Assembly (NCBI GenBank): GCA_040399685.1
Contig: JBBART010000012.1
Span: forward strand, 77,734-141,733
From: CAIQQQ01 sp040399685
Lineage (GTDB): Bacteria; Pseudomonadota; Alphaproteobacteria; Acetobacterales; Acetobacteraceae
DNA length: 64,000 bases
Direction of reading: 5' to 3'
Shown here: one piece after another, positions 17,502 to 26,474 of the stretch
Layout: the number at the start of each line of letters is the position of its first letter
How positions within the stretch are numbered: the stretch's first letter is position 1
The notes under the pieces: generated by a model
Databases searched by the model: none
What the model saw: the letters and a program-made list of their open reading frames with translations, nothing else
What the model was told of the DNA's origin: nothing
Translations under genes and position numbers: made by a program

Positions 17502-18786
17502 TGTTGGCCGGTTTGGCGAGGCTGTGGCGATAGGATGTCTGCCGGATGACCCGGGCCGTATCCGCCGGCAGGAGGGCGTTGACCACGTCGTGCATGCGCC
17601 CGATCTCGGCCAGCATGGCCGGCGCAGGCAATGTGGCGGTGGCGCTGGCACGGTGGCGGCGATGCGTATTGAGCGGGGCCGCCAGATAGCCGACGCGCCC
17701 GGTGCTGTGGCCGAGTATGTCGACATACAGCCGCCAATCACCGGCCACCTTCCATTGCGGCAGTTCGTTGGCGCACCGCGCCAGTGCGTCCCGCAAGGCC
17801 TGGGTTCGAAACACCACGGCGCTGGCATTGAGGATGGTGTTGCGTTCGGACAGGCAATCCCGAACAAACACATCCGCGCTGAACACGCCGTCCCTGGCCA
17901 GCAGGCCGGGGCCGATGCTGCGATAATATTCCTTGTAGTCGGCCATCATCGTCTCGCCGTGGTCGTTGACCGCGTGGCTATCGCAGAAGGCGATGTCGAT
18001 GTCGGGATGGGCCGCCAGCATGGCCGCCAGCCGCGCCAGAAGCTCCGGATGGGCGCTGTCATCGGCCTCGGCGATCCACAGATAGTCGCCCCGAGCGATC
18101 AGGGCGGCGCGTTGCCATTGCAGGAACACGTTGCCGCCGTTGGTGGCCTGGGCCTCCAGCCGGATGGTGCGCCGCCAATCCAGTGCGACGGCACGCGCCA
18201 CCGCCACGCTGTCATCGGTGGAACCGTCATCGAGCACGATCACCTCTTCCACAGGGTGGGTTTGGGTGAAGATCGAGCGCAGGCGTTCTGGCATGAAACG
18301 GGCGTAGTTGTGACTGGGCACAACCGCGGAAATGCGTGGCGCCAGCGGATCGCGTAATTCGGCCAGCAATTCGGCGGTGTAGGCGGCAAAGTCGAACCGC
18401 GCCGTTGCTGCGGCGGCGCGGGTTGGCCGCTGGGCCGAATCCTGTCCAGCGGCCAGCGCCATCAACGCCTGCGCCAACGCGCCTGTGTCTGACAGTGGCA
18501 CCACCGATCCGGCGTCTTGGCCTGCGGCCTCCAGCAAGCTGGCAATGCCGCCGCTGCCGGCAAACGCGGCCACCGAGATGCCGCTTGCCATCGCCTCCAG
18601 CGCCACCGAGGGAAATGGGTCCTCGCGGGAGGTGAGGGCGAACACGTCCGCCGCACTCAGCCAATCCGACATGTTTGATTGGAAACCGGGCAGATGAACG
18701 CGCCCAGTGGCAAGCGCAGCCTCGATCTCGGGGGCCAGATACGCTGTCAGTTGCGGGGCCACCGCACCGATCCAGCAGAAATGCAT
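17422..18786 (-). CDS. GT4 C-terminal half plus GT2 glycosyltransferase (3' part of an interrupted gene)
   Basis: This 454-residue reading frame carries the C-terminal half of a family 4 glycosyltransferase (residues ~1-145: MHFCWIGAVAPQLT ... GFQSNMSDWLSAADVFALTSREDPFPSVALEAMASG) followed by a family 2 glycosyltransferase domain (~150-400: ISAVVPSHNYARFMPERLRSIFTQ, EVIVLDDGSTDDS, YLWIAEADD). The GT4 half lacks its N-terminal Rossmann domain; that domain is the end of the upstream ORF, in the same frame, separated only by a TAA codon at 18793-18795 and three sense codons. This piece might be made by reinitiation at ATG 18786, but no good ribosome-binding site is visible. Its 3' end runs 80 bp into the convergent GGDEF-EAL gene. 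Confidence 0.85.
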   Translation of the reverse strand: MHFCWIGAVAPQLTAYLAPEIEAALATGRVHLPGFQSNMSDWLSAADVFALTSREDPFPSVALEAMASGISVAAFAGSGGIASLLEAAGQDAGSVVPLSDTGALAQALMALAAGQDSAQRPTRAAAATARFDFAAYTAELLAELRDPLAPRISAVVPSHNYARFMPERLRSIFTQTHPVEEVIVLDDGSTDDSVAVARAVALDWRRTIRLEAQATNGGNVFLQWQRAALIARGDYLWIAEADDSAHPELLARLAAMLAAHPDIDIAFCDSHAVNDHGETMMADYKEYYRSIGPGLLARDGVFSADVFVRDCLSERNTILNASAVVFRTQALRDALARCANELPQWKVAGDWRLYVDILGHSTGRVGYLAAPLNTHRRHRASATATLPAPAMLAEIGRMHDVVNALLPADTARVIRQTSYRHSLAKPANIKLAAAEAPPGLASEALAHQPPGAAG

Positions 18787-18795
18787 CAGCCGATT

Positions 18796-21273
18796 TTACC
18801 GCAGCACCAGACGCGCGGTTTGCAGGAACAGGTCGAAGCCCTTGCGCATGTCGCCATAGCCGGCGCCCAGCACCAGGGACGCCTGCGGATCGATGTCGAG
18901 TTGTTGGCGCACCCGTGCGCGGGCGGCCGTGTCGAAGGTGATCGACGTGTAGAGCCCTTGCGGCAGGATGCGCATGCGAGCCGGGTCCAGCGTGTCCACG
19001 GCGGGGCAGGCATCGCGCACGCAGGCCGCTGGAAAAATCACGCGCGCGGCCAGTGCCGCACCGGCCCGCAGGCCCGGCAGCATGTTGTGCTCAGCCATCA
19101 CGCGGGGCAGTTCATGCACCAACAACACCGCCTCGATGCCCGCGCGCTTCAGCAACGGGATGACGCGTGCCGCGCTGCTGGTGTTGACCAAGGCGTGGGT
19201 GATGCCGCCGCGAGCGGCCGCTGCGATTCGTTCGGCAATCCTGGCCTTGTCGGGGGCGACATGGGTGGGGGCGGCGGCATTGTATTCCCCCAGCAAGGTG
19301 CCGTCGCCGAGCAGCAGGAACTCCACGCCCATTCCGTGCGCCGCTACCAGCTGGCGGCCGATGTGCAACAGCAGCATCTGGGCGCCGGCGGCAAATGCAT
19401 CATGCCCCACCAGCAATACCTTCGCGCCCTGATCCGCCGATTGCATCTTGGCTACCGCCCTGCCGGTGGCGTTCAGATAGGCAGCGCCAAAATGCACATC
19501 CGGCTCCAGATAGGCGCCTTCGGCCCATTCGTTCCAGGCGTTGACGCACACAATCCGCTCGCCATGGAACAACTGCCCCGCGCTGCGATCGACCAGCGCT
19601 TCCAGCCAGGCTCGGTATTTAGCCGGGGTGGAGCCGTGCAGCACCATGCCCATACCCTCGCGCCTGGCGTCATTGTCCCAGCCCGGCACTGCTGTCTTGA
19701 TCAGCGGATAGGCGGGCGGCGGCTCGGCCAGCGATGCTGCTGCGATGTCGTCATACGCATAGACCTGGCCACGGGCTGCTGGGTCGAACGAGCGGAGTTT
19801 CTGGCTTATTGTGTGAAGCTTGGTGGTGAGCTTGTGGGGCGGAAATTCGATGGCGCCGTCAAACCCATAGTCGCGCGGGTCATTTTCGCCAAAGCTTTGC
19901 GCCATCACGAGGATTGGATCTTCGTTGTAGTGCATCGAGAACGAATCCCGCCACCGCGCGAGGGTGTTGGCGCAATCCGGGATCAATCCTGCCCGATAGA
20001 TCATCAGCACCGGCCTGCCGGACAGTCGGATATAGCGTGGATCGGCGAAGTGGCGGGCAAAGCAGGCGAGCAAGGCCGGCTCGTCCTCGATGCGCCAATC
20101 CTGGCTGATCAGCACCTCGTTGTCCGAACCGTCCCACCGCCGGGTCCAGTTCTCGTTTGCCCACATCAGGCAGAACGGGAAATCCAGGCTTTGGTCGGCC
20201 AGCAACGTTTCCAGCGGCCGTTCAAGCAGGCGGCGGCCGTTGAACCAATAGAAATACTGTACGAAACCGAACACGCCGGCATCGCGTGCCAGGGCGATCT
20301 GACGGCGCAGGGTTTCGGCGTCGGTCAGGTTGTAGTGGCCGAGATCGCGCGGGATGCGTGGTTGATAATGGCCGTCAAAGCGCGGCATGCCACGTGAGAT
20401 CGCGGTCCATTCGGTAAATCCGGTGCCCCACCATTCATCGTTTTCCGCCACGGCGTGAAATTGCGGCAGGTAATAGGCCAACAGCTTGGCATGACGCGGG
20501 GCGGTGCGCGGCAATGGCTGCACCGTCTCGAATTCGGCGCCGGGGCGGCTGTTGCGGCGTACCTGTTCGAACACGCTCGCATCACCCGGCGGGGCCTTGG
20601 TGTGCAGCCGCAGGACATGGCGCCACTGCCGCCAATGCAGCAACGGGTTCTGGTCGGGGGCATCCACCAGATAGCGATGCATGTAGAACTTGGAATCGAA
20701 GCTGGCCGAGGGATCGCGGCCCTCGCGATATCCATAGCGCAGGTAATGATCGAACGGATCGATTCCGGCGGCTGCGATGTCGCGGTTCGACGTGAGATAA
20801 AATGCAACATCGAAATCCGGCAAGGGGCTGACGGTTCCCGTGGTGCGCATTGACAGGAAATGCGCCAGCGGCGACATGCTTGGCGTGACAGGCTGGTTCG
20901 CGGCATACCAGCTGAGATCGAACACTGCCGAAGGCTGCAAGAAGCAGGCTTCGCCGGCCAAGATATAGTGCAGCAAAGGATTAATGCCGGCCTGCGCCAC
21001 GTCGCGATTCGCGGCGAGGTAGTATTCCACGTCAAAATAGGGATTGGGCCGGCGGCCTTCCTGCCAGCCCTGGTGGAGGAAATGCAGCACGGGATCTCGT
21101 CCGCTGGCCACCACATCGGGATTTTGGCGACCATACCAGTCCACGTCGAACAGCCCTGATTGGCGGATCAACTCCGCTCCATCATCCCGTTCGGTCGTGA
21201 TCGGCTCGATTTTGGTGCCAGTGGAGATGAGGTTCAGTTCCGGCATGCGATGGTTTAATGAGATCTCGTTCAT
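18796..21273 (-). CDS. WbsX-like glycan-processing protein fused to GT4 N-terminal half (5' part of an interrupted gene)
   Basis: This 825-residue product has three parts. Residues ~30-245 contain about five ~40-residue repeats of the form FD-x-x-WY-...-NPDV-x-x-x-G-x-DP-x-x-HF-...-G-x-x-EGR-x-P. Residues ~268-620 match the WbsX/GH99-like domain found in O-antigen and capsule proteins (LLAYYLPQFHAVAENDEWWG, FTEWTAISRG, CLMWANENWTRRWDG, VNAWNEWAEGAYLEPD). Residues ~640-825 start a GT4 domain (VLLVGHDAFAAGAQMLLLHIG ... LGAGYGDMRKGFDLFLQTARLVLR) that stops abruptly after its first half. The missing half continues in frame after one TAA. The whole is best seen as one ~1283-residue cell-surface polysaccharide assembly protein broken by a nonsense change. 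The upstream spacer is AT-rich. Confidence 0.88.
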   Translation of the reverse strand: MNEISLNHRMPELNLISTGTKIEPITTERDDGAELIRQSGLFDVDWYGRQNPDVVASGRDPVLHFLHQGWQEGRRPNPYFDVEYYLAANRDVAQAGINPLLHYILAGEACFLQPSAVFDLSWYAANQPVTPSMSPLAHFLSMRTTGTVSPLPDFDVAFYLTSNRDIAAAGIDPFDHYLRYGYREGRDPSASFDSKFYMHRYLVDAPDQNPLLHWRQWRHVLRLHTKAPPGDASVFEQVRRNSRPGAEFETVQPLPRTAPRHAKLLAYYLPQFHAVAENDEWWGTGFTEWTAISRGMPRFDGHYQPRIPRDLGHYNLTDAETLRRQIALARDAGVFGFVQYFYWFNGRRLLERPLETLLADQSLDFPFCLMWANENWTRRWDGSDNEVLISQDWRIEDEPALLACFARHFADPRYIRLSGRPVLMIYRAGLIPDCANTLARWRDSFSMHYNEDPILVMAQSFGENDPRDYGFDGAIEFPPHKLTTKLHTISQKLRSFDPAARGQVYAYDDIAAASLAEPPPAYPLIKTAVPGWDNDARREGMGMVLHGSTPAKYRAWLEALVDRSAGQLFHGERIVCVNAWNEWAEGAYLEPDVHFGAAYLNATGRAVAKMQSADQGAKVLLVGHDAFAAGAQMLLLHIGRQLVAAHGMGVEFLLLGDGTLLGEYNAAAPTHVAPDKARIAERIAAAARGGITHALVNTSSAARVIPLLKRAGIEAVLLVHELPRVMAEHNMLPGLRAGAALAARVIFPAACVRDACPAVDTLDPARMRILPQGLYTSITFDTAARARVRQQLDIDPQASLVLGAGYGDMRKGFDLFLQTARLVLR

Positions 21274-21591
21274 TTACAACGCTTTCGTCAGATTAAAGCC
21301 GAAAACAGAGGCTGTTGGTTCGCAATTGAAAAACAACAAGTGGTTATACTTATCTATTTTCGAAGTTTGATTGAGATGTTTTGTTATTTTATTTTAACAA
21401 ATACAGAAATTTCGGTTCCAGGTTCAATTCGAAAAACCATAGAATTTTTCTATTAACGTCGCATTAACGGGTGCCAGACGCCGGGTTGGCGTGTGTTTAA
21501 AATGGCCTTGTCTTACCCGGCCTGGCCGGCTGGTTTCTTCGGGCCGGTGATCATGCAATGGTCGGCCGCAATCACAGGCTTGGAGCGTGAC
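21274..21591. other. AT-rich intergenic region between divergent surface-glycan and aldo/keto reductase genes
   Basis: No gene is supported. About 200 bp (21280-21480) are very AT-rich against the ~65% GC neighbourhood, including TTTTGTTATTTTATTTTAAC around 21378-21400 and a short hairpin ATAGAA-TTT-TTCTAT near 21439-21453. This should contain the promoter of the minus-strand WbsX gene, and resembles the AT-rich spacer before the globin-coupled receptor. Silencing by a nucleoid protein is possible but only inferred. Confidence 0.4.
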
Positions 21592-22599
21592 ATGGACTAT
21601 CGCAATCTGGGCCGCAGCGGCCTCAAGGTCTCGCCGATTTGCCTGGGCACCATGATGTTCGGCGGCGCCACGGACGCAGCCACCGCCCAACGCATCATCC
21701 ATTCCGCCCGCGCCGAGGGCGTGAATTTCATCGATACGGCGGACGTCTACAACGATGGCGCGTCCGAGGAGATCACCGGACGTGCTGTCAGCGCCAACCG
21801 AAGCTGGTGGGTGCTGGCCACGAAACTGGCCAACCCGACCGAACCCGGCCCCAACGGCCGCGGCCTGTCGCGCCGCTATATGATGCGCGCGGCCGAGGCC
21901 AGTCTGACGCGGCTCGGCACCGACGTGATCGACATTCTTTATCTGCACAAGGAAGACCATCAAACCCCACTGGAGGAGATTGTCCACGCGCTGGCCGATC
22001 TGATCCGGCATGGCAAGATCCGCCATTTCGGCGTCTCCAACCATCGTGCCTGGCGCGTGGCGGAGATCTGCCGACTGTGCGATCTGGCAGGCATCGACCG
22101 GCCGGTGATCAGCCAGCCGTATTACAACGCCCTGAACCGTATGCCGGAGGTGGAGCACCTGCCCGCCTGCGCCCATCTCGGCCTGGGTGTTTTCCCTTAT
22201 TCGCCACTGGCGCGCGGCATTCTCACCGGCAAATACACGCCGGACCTGCCACCACCCATCGGCACCCGCGCCGGCCGGCAGGACAAGCGCATTCTGGAGA
22301 CGGAATGGCGGCCTGAAAGCCTTGCGATCGCCAAAACCCTCGCCGCACACGCCACCCAGCGCGGCATCACGCCGGGCCAGTTTGCACTGGCCTGGGTGCT
22401 GAACAACAGGCTGGTCACCGGCGCTGTCACCGGCCCACGGACCGAGGCGCACTGGGCCGACTATACCGGCGCGCTGGCCTATCGCTTCACGGCCGAGGAC
22501 GAGGCGCTGGTGGACAGGCTGGTGGTGCCGGGGCACCCCTCAACCCCTGGCTACAACGACCCCGCCTATCCGCTCGAAGGCCGGATTTCGCGCGCATGA
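21592..22599 (+). CDS. Aldo/keto reductase
   Basis: This 335-residue NADPH-dependent oxidoreductase has the AKR TIM-barrel fold; the substrate is unknown. Motifs in order: MDYRNLGRSGLKVSPICLGTMMFG, FIDTADVYNDGASEEITGRAV (catalytic Asp and Tyr), VLATKLANP (catalytic Lys), YLHKEDHQTPLEE (His of the tetrad), IRHFGVSNHRAW, and FPYSPLARGILTGKY with the late GAVTGPRTEAH cofactor-binding loop. ATG 21592 is preferred: GGAG lies 8 bases upstream and the protein then starts exactly at the family start; the longer form from 21493 adds an unrelated leader. The next small membrane gene begins at its stop. Confidence 0.92.
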   Translation: MDYRNLGRSGLKVSPICLGTMMFGGATDAATAQRIIHSARAEGVNFIDTADVYNDGASEEITGRAVSANRSWWVLATKLANPTEPGPNGRGLSRRYMMRAAEASLTRLGTDVIDILYLHKEDHQTPLEEIVHALADLIRHGKIRHFGVSNHRAWRVAEICRLCDLAGIDRPVISQPYYNALNRMPEVEHLPACAHLGLGVFPYSPLARGILTGKYTPDLPPPIGTRAGRQDKRILETEWRPESLAIAKTLAAHATQRGITPGQFALAWVLNNRLVTGAVTGPRTEAHWADYTGALAYRFTAEDEALVDRLVVPGHPSTPGYNDPAYPLEGRISRA

Positions 22600-22605
22600 A
22601 CCTGA

Positions 22606-22914
22606 TTTATTGTTGTCGCGGGTGGCGCGTGGGCGTTCTATGCTGCCCTGCTGATCGATCGGCCGGATCTGGCGGCCGTGATCCGCCAGCCCTATCCGCT
22701 GGTGATTCATATCGGTTTCCTGGTGTTCTTCCTCGCTGCCGTTCTTTCCTTGTCGTTCCAAGAGATCCGAAACGCGAGTGCGCAATGGGTCAACGGGCCG
22801 AAGATCTATCTGCGCAACATCGGTGTCATCGCGCTCGGCGTGGGGCTGTTGATCTTTGCCAGCCGCGAGGTGCTGCACGGCGTCGACCCGAGCGGGGTTC
22901 GCCACCTGTGGTAG
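22606..22914 (+). pseudogene. Small integral membrane protein, probable 5' frameshift
   Basis: The frame from 22606 to 22914 encodes ~102 residues with three hydrophobic segments (FIVVAGGAWAFYAALLI, YPLVIHIGFLVFFLAAVLSL, IYLRNIGVIALGVGLLIFA), clearly protein-like, but has no ATG/GTG/TTG at its 5' end. The neighbouring ATG at 22596, which overlaps the aldo/keto reductase stop as ATGA, reads M-N-L and is then out of frame. Removing one base at 22605 would join MNL to FIVVAGG and give a neat start. Either a one-base frameshift (real or sequencing error) has occurred, or translation starts at GTG 22678 and loses the first membrane segment. The family is not recognised. Confidence 0.5.
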
Positions 22915-22918
22915 CGGT

Positions 22919-23701
22919 TCAGCCGGCCGGTTTGCCGGTGAACAGCGGCGCCCGCTTGTCCAGAAACGCGCGGACGCCTTCCTGAAAATCGGGCGTGAAA
23001 CCAGCCTGGCGCTGGAGATCGCGTTCGAGGTCCAGTTGCTGGTCGAAGCTGTTGGCGTTGCTGGCCGCATAGGCCTTGCGGGTCAGCAGCAGCGCCTGTG
23101 TCGGCAGCACTGCGAGCCGGGCGGCGAGAAGCTCGGCCTGGGGCATGAGGTCGATGTCGTCGACCACGCGATAGATCATGCCGATGGCTTCTGCGCGTTC
23201 GGCCGTCACGGGTTCGGCGAGCATGGCCAGGGCCCGGGCGCGGCCCTCGCCCACCAGTCGCGGCAGGTGATAGGTGCCGCCGGCATCTGGGATCAGGCCG
23301 ATTTTTGAGAACTCCTGGATGAAGTTGGCCGAGCGGCCGGCCAGCACGATGTCGCAACCCAGCGCCAGATTGGCGCCCGCACCGGCCGCCACGCCGCCGA
23401 CAGCGGCCACGCTCGGGATTTTCAGGGTGTGCAGCTTGCGCGCCAGCGGATTCCAACTGCGCTCGATTGCCGTCCCCAGATCGCCGTCGGGGGCGATGCC
23501 GGCCAGATCGGCCCCGGCGCAGAACGCGCGCCCACTGCCGGTCAGCACCACGCAGCGACAGTCAGGATCGGTCTCGGCGTCGGTGAGAGCTCCGATGAGG
23601 TCGTCAATGAGCGCGGGTGTCAGCGCGTTCATCTTGTCCGGGCGGTTCAGCGCGACGATGCGATAGCCGGCGCGGATGTCCACGCAGATGAGTTCGGACA
23701 C
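22919..23701 (-). CDS. Enoyl-CoA hydratase/isomerase family protein (PaaG-like)
   Basis: This 260-residue crotonase-fold protein acts on an acyl-CoA thioester. The oxyanion-hole segments are visible at GRAFCAGADLAGI and ALGCDIVLAGRSANFIQEFSKIGLIPDAGGTYHLPRLVG. The latter (IPDAGGT, with Asp rather than the usual second Glu) resembles PaaG-type isomerases of phenylacetate degradation rather than classic crotonases. No other paa genes are nearby, so the substrate is open. It is followed 3' by the convergent small membrane gene and preceded by a PuuD-like gene on the same strand. Confidence 0.88.
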   Translation of the reverse strand: MSELICVDIRAGYRIVALNRPDKMNALTPALIDDLIGALTDAETDPDCRCVVLTGSGRAFCAGADLAGIAPDGDLGTAIERSWNPLARKLHTLKIPSVAAVGGVAAGAGANLALGCDIVLAGRSANFIQEFSKIGLIPDAGGTYHLPRLVGEGRARALAMLAEPVTAERAEAIGMIYRVVDDIDLMPQAELLAARLAVLPTQALLLTRKAYAASNANSFDQQLDLERDLQRQAGFTPDFQEGVRAFLDKRAPLFTGKPAG

Positions 23702-23733
23702 GGTCTGCCTCCCTTGTTTTGGAGAAGCCTAGA

Positions 23734-24501
23734 TCAATCCGCGGCGGCGAGCGACCCATGCGCACGGGCAGACACAGCCCGGCCGAATGCCGCGAAGATG
23801 GCGGCGGAGACGGTGTCGGTCTCGAAATCGTATTCCGGGTGCCACTGCACGCCCACGGCAAAGCCGGGCGACGAGACAGCGCGAATGGCCTCGATCGTGC
23901 CATCCGGCGCCACGCCTTCGGCCACCAGGCCGGGCGCCAGGCGGTCGATGCCCTGGTTGTGCAGCGAGTTCACTGCAATCGTGGTGCTTCCGGCCACCCG
24001 GTGCAGCCAGGTGCCGGGCAGGATGCGCAGGTCGTGCGCCTTGCCTTGCCGCACGCGCGGGTTCGGCTGCATCGGGGTCGAGTGGTCCATGCGGCCGGGG
24101 AGATCCTGCAGCCGCTGGTGCAGGCTGCCGCCCATGGCCACGTTGAATTCCTGCAACCCACGGCAGATGGCCAGCACCGGCACGCCCATGGCCACGGCTG
24201 CGCGGATCAGCGGCAGGGTGGTGGCGTCCCGCAAGGGATCTTCCGGCGTGCCTTCGGCGTGGGCCGGGCCTTCGTAGAGGGATGGCTGCACGTTGGACCG
24301 GCTGCCGGTGAGGATAATGCCGTCCAGCCGCGCCAGCAGCGTTTCGATGTCAGCGTTGTCGCCATTGGCTGGCAGCAGCACCGGAACAGCGCCCACCACC
24401 TGGTCAGTGGCGCGGACATAGGTATCGGACGCTGCGTGGTTGTTCATTCCGAACACGCCGAACAGTTTGGTGCAGCAGGAGATGCCTACGAGCGGTTTCA
24501 T
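23734..24501 (-). CDS. Gamma-glutamyl-gamma-aminobutyrate hydrolase family (class I glutamine amidotransferase-like, peptidase C26)
   Basis: This 255-residue cytosolic hydrolase resembles PuuD, which removes the gamma-glutamyl group from gamma-Glu-GABA in putrescine breakdown. It starts KPLVGISCCTKL and shows DGIILTGSRSNVQPSLY (the typical Gly-Ser-x-Ser-x-Val-xP motif), the nucleophile elbow LAICRGLQEFNVAMGGSL with catalytic Cys in CRG, NSLHNQGIDRLAPGL, and the catalytic His/Glu pair in VGVQWHPEYDF. ATG 24501 is preferred; an ATG six codons earlier (24519) is possible. No other put/puu genes adjoin, so the exact substrate is uncertain. Confidence 0.87.
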   Translation of the reverse strand: MKPLVGISCCTKLFGVFGMNNHAASDTYVRATDQVVGAVPVLLPANGDNADIETLLARLDGIILTGSRSNVQPSLYEGPAHAEGTPEDPLRDATTLPLIRAAVAMGVPVLAICRGLQEFNVAMGGSLHQRLQDLPGRMDHSTPMQPNPRVRQGKAHDLRILPGTWLHRVAGSTTIAVNSLHNQGIDRLAPGLVAEGVAPDGTIEAIRAVSSPGFAVGVQWHPEYDFETDTVSAAIFAAFGRAVSARAHGSLAAAD

Positions 24502-24560
24502 TTTTACATCGTCCGGCACAAACGCGACAAAATAAAGTCAAAAGCGGGCTGCAATGGAGA

Positions 24561-25199
24561 TTAGTTGCTGTTCGGGTTCGGCAGGCGCGGGTCGTTGAAT
24601 TCGAACATGCGTGCCGGGAAGTCGCCGCCAAGCTGGATGCTGAACAGGCTGACGCGGGTTTCCTGGCGTTGGGCGTCCATCACCGCCCATTGCCGCAGCG
24701 CCAAGGGCTGGTCGGCGAACACCAGCGTCAACGAGCCATCAGCGGGTGAGGAGGTGCGGGTGGTGGTCACCTGAATTTGTCCAGGCAGGCGCTGGATGGC
24801 GGTGACGGTGAGATCGCCCGACAGCTTGAAGTTGTCGGCCAGCAGGATGCCGAGCGGCGTGGTGCCCAACGGCACGCTGGTGGTCTGGTTCAGCTGCTTG
24901 TCATAGAAAACCGCCGAGCCGAAGCCGGCCACCAGCAGGAACGGCGAGGGCTTGTCGTATTCGAAGCGCATCCGGCCCGGCCGTTGCAGCCAGGCGTTGC
25001 CCTCGGAGGTGGAGCCGTCCGGCGCCACCTGCAGGAAGCGCGCCTTGAGGGCTTTGAGGCTGTTGAGATACGTCTCGATCCGCGCCAGATCGGTCCGATC
25101 CTGCGCGGTGAGGGCGAGGGGTTGCAGCTTCTGCGCCCAGGCAGCCCGGGCAGCGATCGGCAGCAGCAGCGGCAGAGCCAGGAGAGTGCGACGGTTCAT
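24561..25199 (-). CDS. LolA-like outer-membrane lipoprotein carrier protein
   Basis: This 212-residue exported protein resembles LolA, the periplasmic chaperone that shuttles lipoproteins from LolCDE to the outer membrane. Residues 1-22 are a signal peptide (RRTLLALPLLLPIAARAAWAQ). The mature part has LNSLKALKARFLQVAPDGSTSEGNAWLQRPGRMRFEYDKPSPFLLVAGFGSAVFYDKQLNQT, the conserved substrate-pocket region (RPGRMRFEY). The C-terminus is shorter and less conserved than in enterobacterial LolA, as usual in alphaproteobacteria. It stands alone between PuuD-like and MFS genes. Confidence 0.85.
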   Translation of the reverse strand: MNRRTLLALPLLLPIAARAAWAQKLQPLALTAQDRTDLARIETYLNSLKALKARFLQVAPDGSTSEGNAWLQRPGRMRFEYDKPSPFLLVAGFGSAVFYDKQLNQTTSVPLGTTPLGILLADNFKLSGDLTVTAIQRLPGQIQVTTTRTSSPADGSLTLVFADQPLALRQWAVMDAQRQETRVSLFSIQLGGDFPARMFEFNDPRLPNPNSN

Positions 25200-25256
25200 G
25201 TTCGCAGATGTGGCACCGGCGGGTGGCGAATCAAAGATGCCTTATGCTGATGGGCG

Positions 25257-26474
25257 TTATTCGGCTGGCGCCGGAGCACCCCAGAGCTCTGGCTCCAACT
25301 CCTCCCGCCGATCGGGGAAGAACATCGCGCACCCCAGCGTGATCACCGCGAACGCCGCCAGCACCAGAACGGCGGCGGCCAGCGTGCCGGTGCGCTCGTG
25401 CAGGAAGCTGACAACGGGGGCGGCGGCGGCGCTGCCCAAAAAGCCCACGAAGAAGCGCACCGAATACATGCGGGTGCGCAGGGCGGGGGAGATATAGCGC
25501 GCCGTCATCGTCTCGTTCACCGTCACCTGGCCGAACAAAACAGCCGCCACCAGCCCGGCCACCGGCACCACCATCCAGCCGTGCACGAAGGCCAACGCCA
25601 CCAGGGCGGGGGCCAGCACCATGGCCATCGGCAGGAACACACTGCGCAAGGTGCTGCGGTCGATCATGCGGCCCACCGTCAGTTGCGTGGCGCCGCCGCA
25701 GATGGTGGCCACGAACGCGGCGGCGCCCACCAGCGGCAGCAACTGCGGATCATCCGCCAGCCGCTCCTGCATCAGCTTGGGCAGCAGCAGCGTGAAGGCG
25801 TTGAACACCAGTCCGGACACGGCGGCGATGAGCAGAAGCACCACCACGGCGCGGCGGACGATGGCGGGCGGGATGGTGGGGAAGTTGCGGGCGAAGCGCA
25901 GGGCCTGCGGGTCATGCGCCGGCACCCGTATCCAGAACAGGCCAAGGATCGCGCACAGCACGCCCGGCACCACGAACGCCCAGTGCCAGTCACCTTGTGC
26001 GGCCAGGAACGCGGTGATGACGGGCGCCAGCGCCACGCCCAGATTGCCGCACACGCCGTTCAGGCCAATGGCCCGGCCCGGCTTGTCGCCGGCGGCCTCC
26101 ACCAGCATGGCGGTGCCGATCGGATGATAGATGGCGGCAAAGAACCCGGTGGCGGCGAGGGCGAGGGCCAGCATGTTCGGCGTGTTGGCCACCCCTGTCG
26201 CGGCCATCGACAGGCCGGTGCCGAGGAAGAACGCACTCATCAGGTTCTTGCGGCCGATGCGCGCCGCGATCCAGCCTTGCGGCAGCGAGAACAGGCCGTA
26301 GAGCACGAACATGCCCGTCGCCAGCGCCAGGATGGGGCCGTATTCGGTGCCGAACGCCCCGCCTTGCCGCACGATGGCCAGCACCGCCGTCGGCAGGATC
26401 AGCAGGCAGTAATGGGTGAATCCGTGGGCGGCGTTGATGAAGGCGATCTGGCGGCCGGCGGGGGAGAGGGTCAT
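25257..26474 (-). CDS. MFS transporter
   Basis: This 405-residue protein has about twelve hydrophobic segments and the major-facilitator loop motif between segments 2 and 3 (LFSLPQGWIAARIGRKNLM). The substrate cannot be told from sequence; family members of this type include fosmidomycin-resistance/CynX-like exporters. The C-terminus ends with an acidic tail. The start ATG at 26474 overlaps the stop of the upstream ferredoxin-NADP reductase gene (ATGA), so the two are coupled, which could hint at a redox-linked substrate, although this is weak. Confidence 0.88.
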   Translation of the reverse strand: MTLSPAGRQIAFINAAHGFTHYCLLILPTAVLAIVRQGGAFGTEYGPILALATGMFVLYGLFSLPQGWIAARIGRKNLMSAFFLGTGLSMAATGVANTPNMLALALAATGFFAAIYHPIGTAMLVEAAGDKPGRAIGLNGVCGNLGVALAPVITAFLAAQGDWHWAFVVPGVLCAILGLFWIRVPAHDPQALRFARNFPTIPPAIVRRAVVVLLLIAAVSGLVFNAFTLLLPKLMQERLADDPQLLPLVGAAAFVATICGGATQLTVGRMIDRSTLRSVFLPMAMVLAPALVALAFVHGWMVVPVAGLVAAVLFGQVTVNETMTARYISPALRTRMYSVRFFVGFLGSAAAAPVVSFLHERTGTLAAAVLVLAAFAVITLGCAMFFPDRREELEPELWGAPAPAE

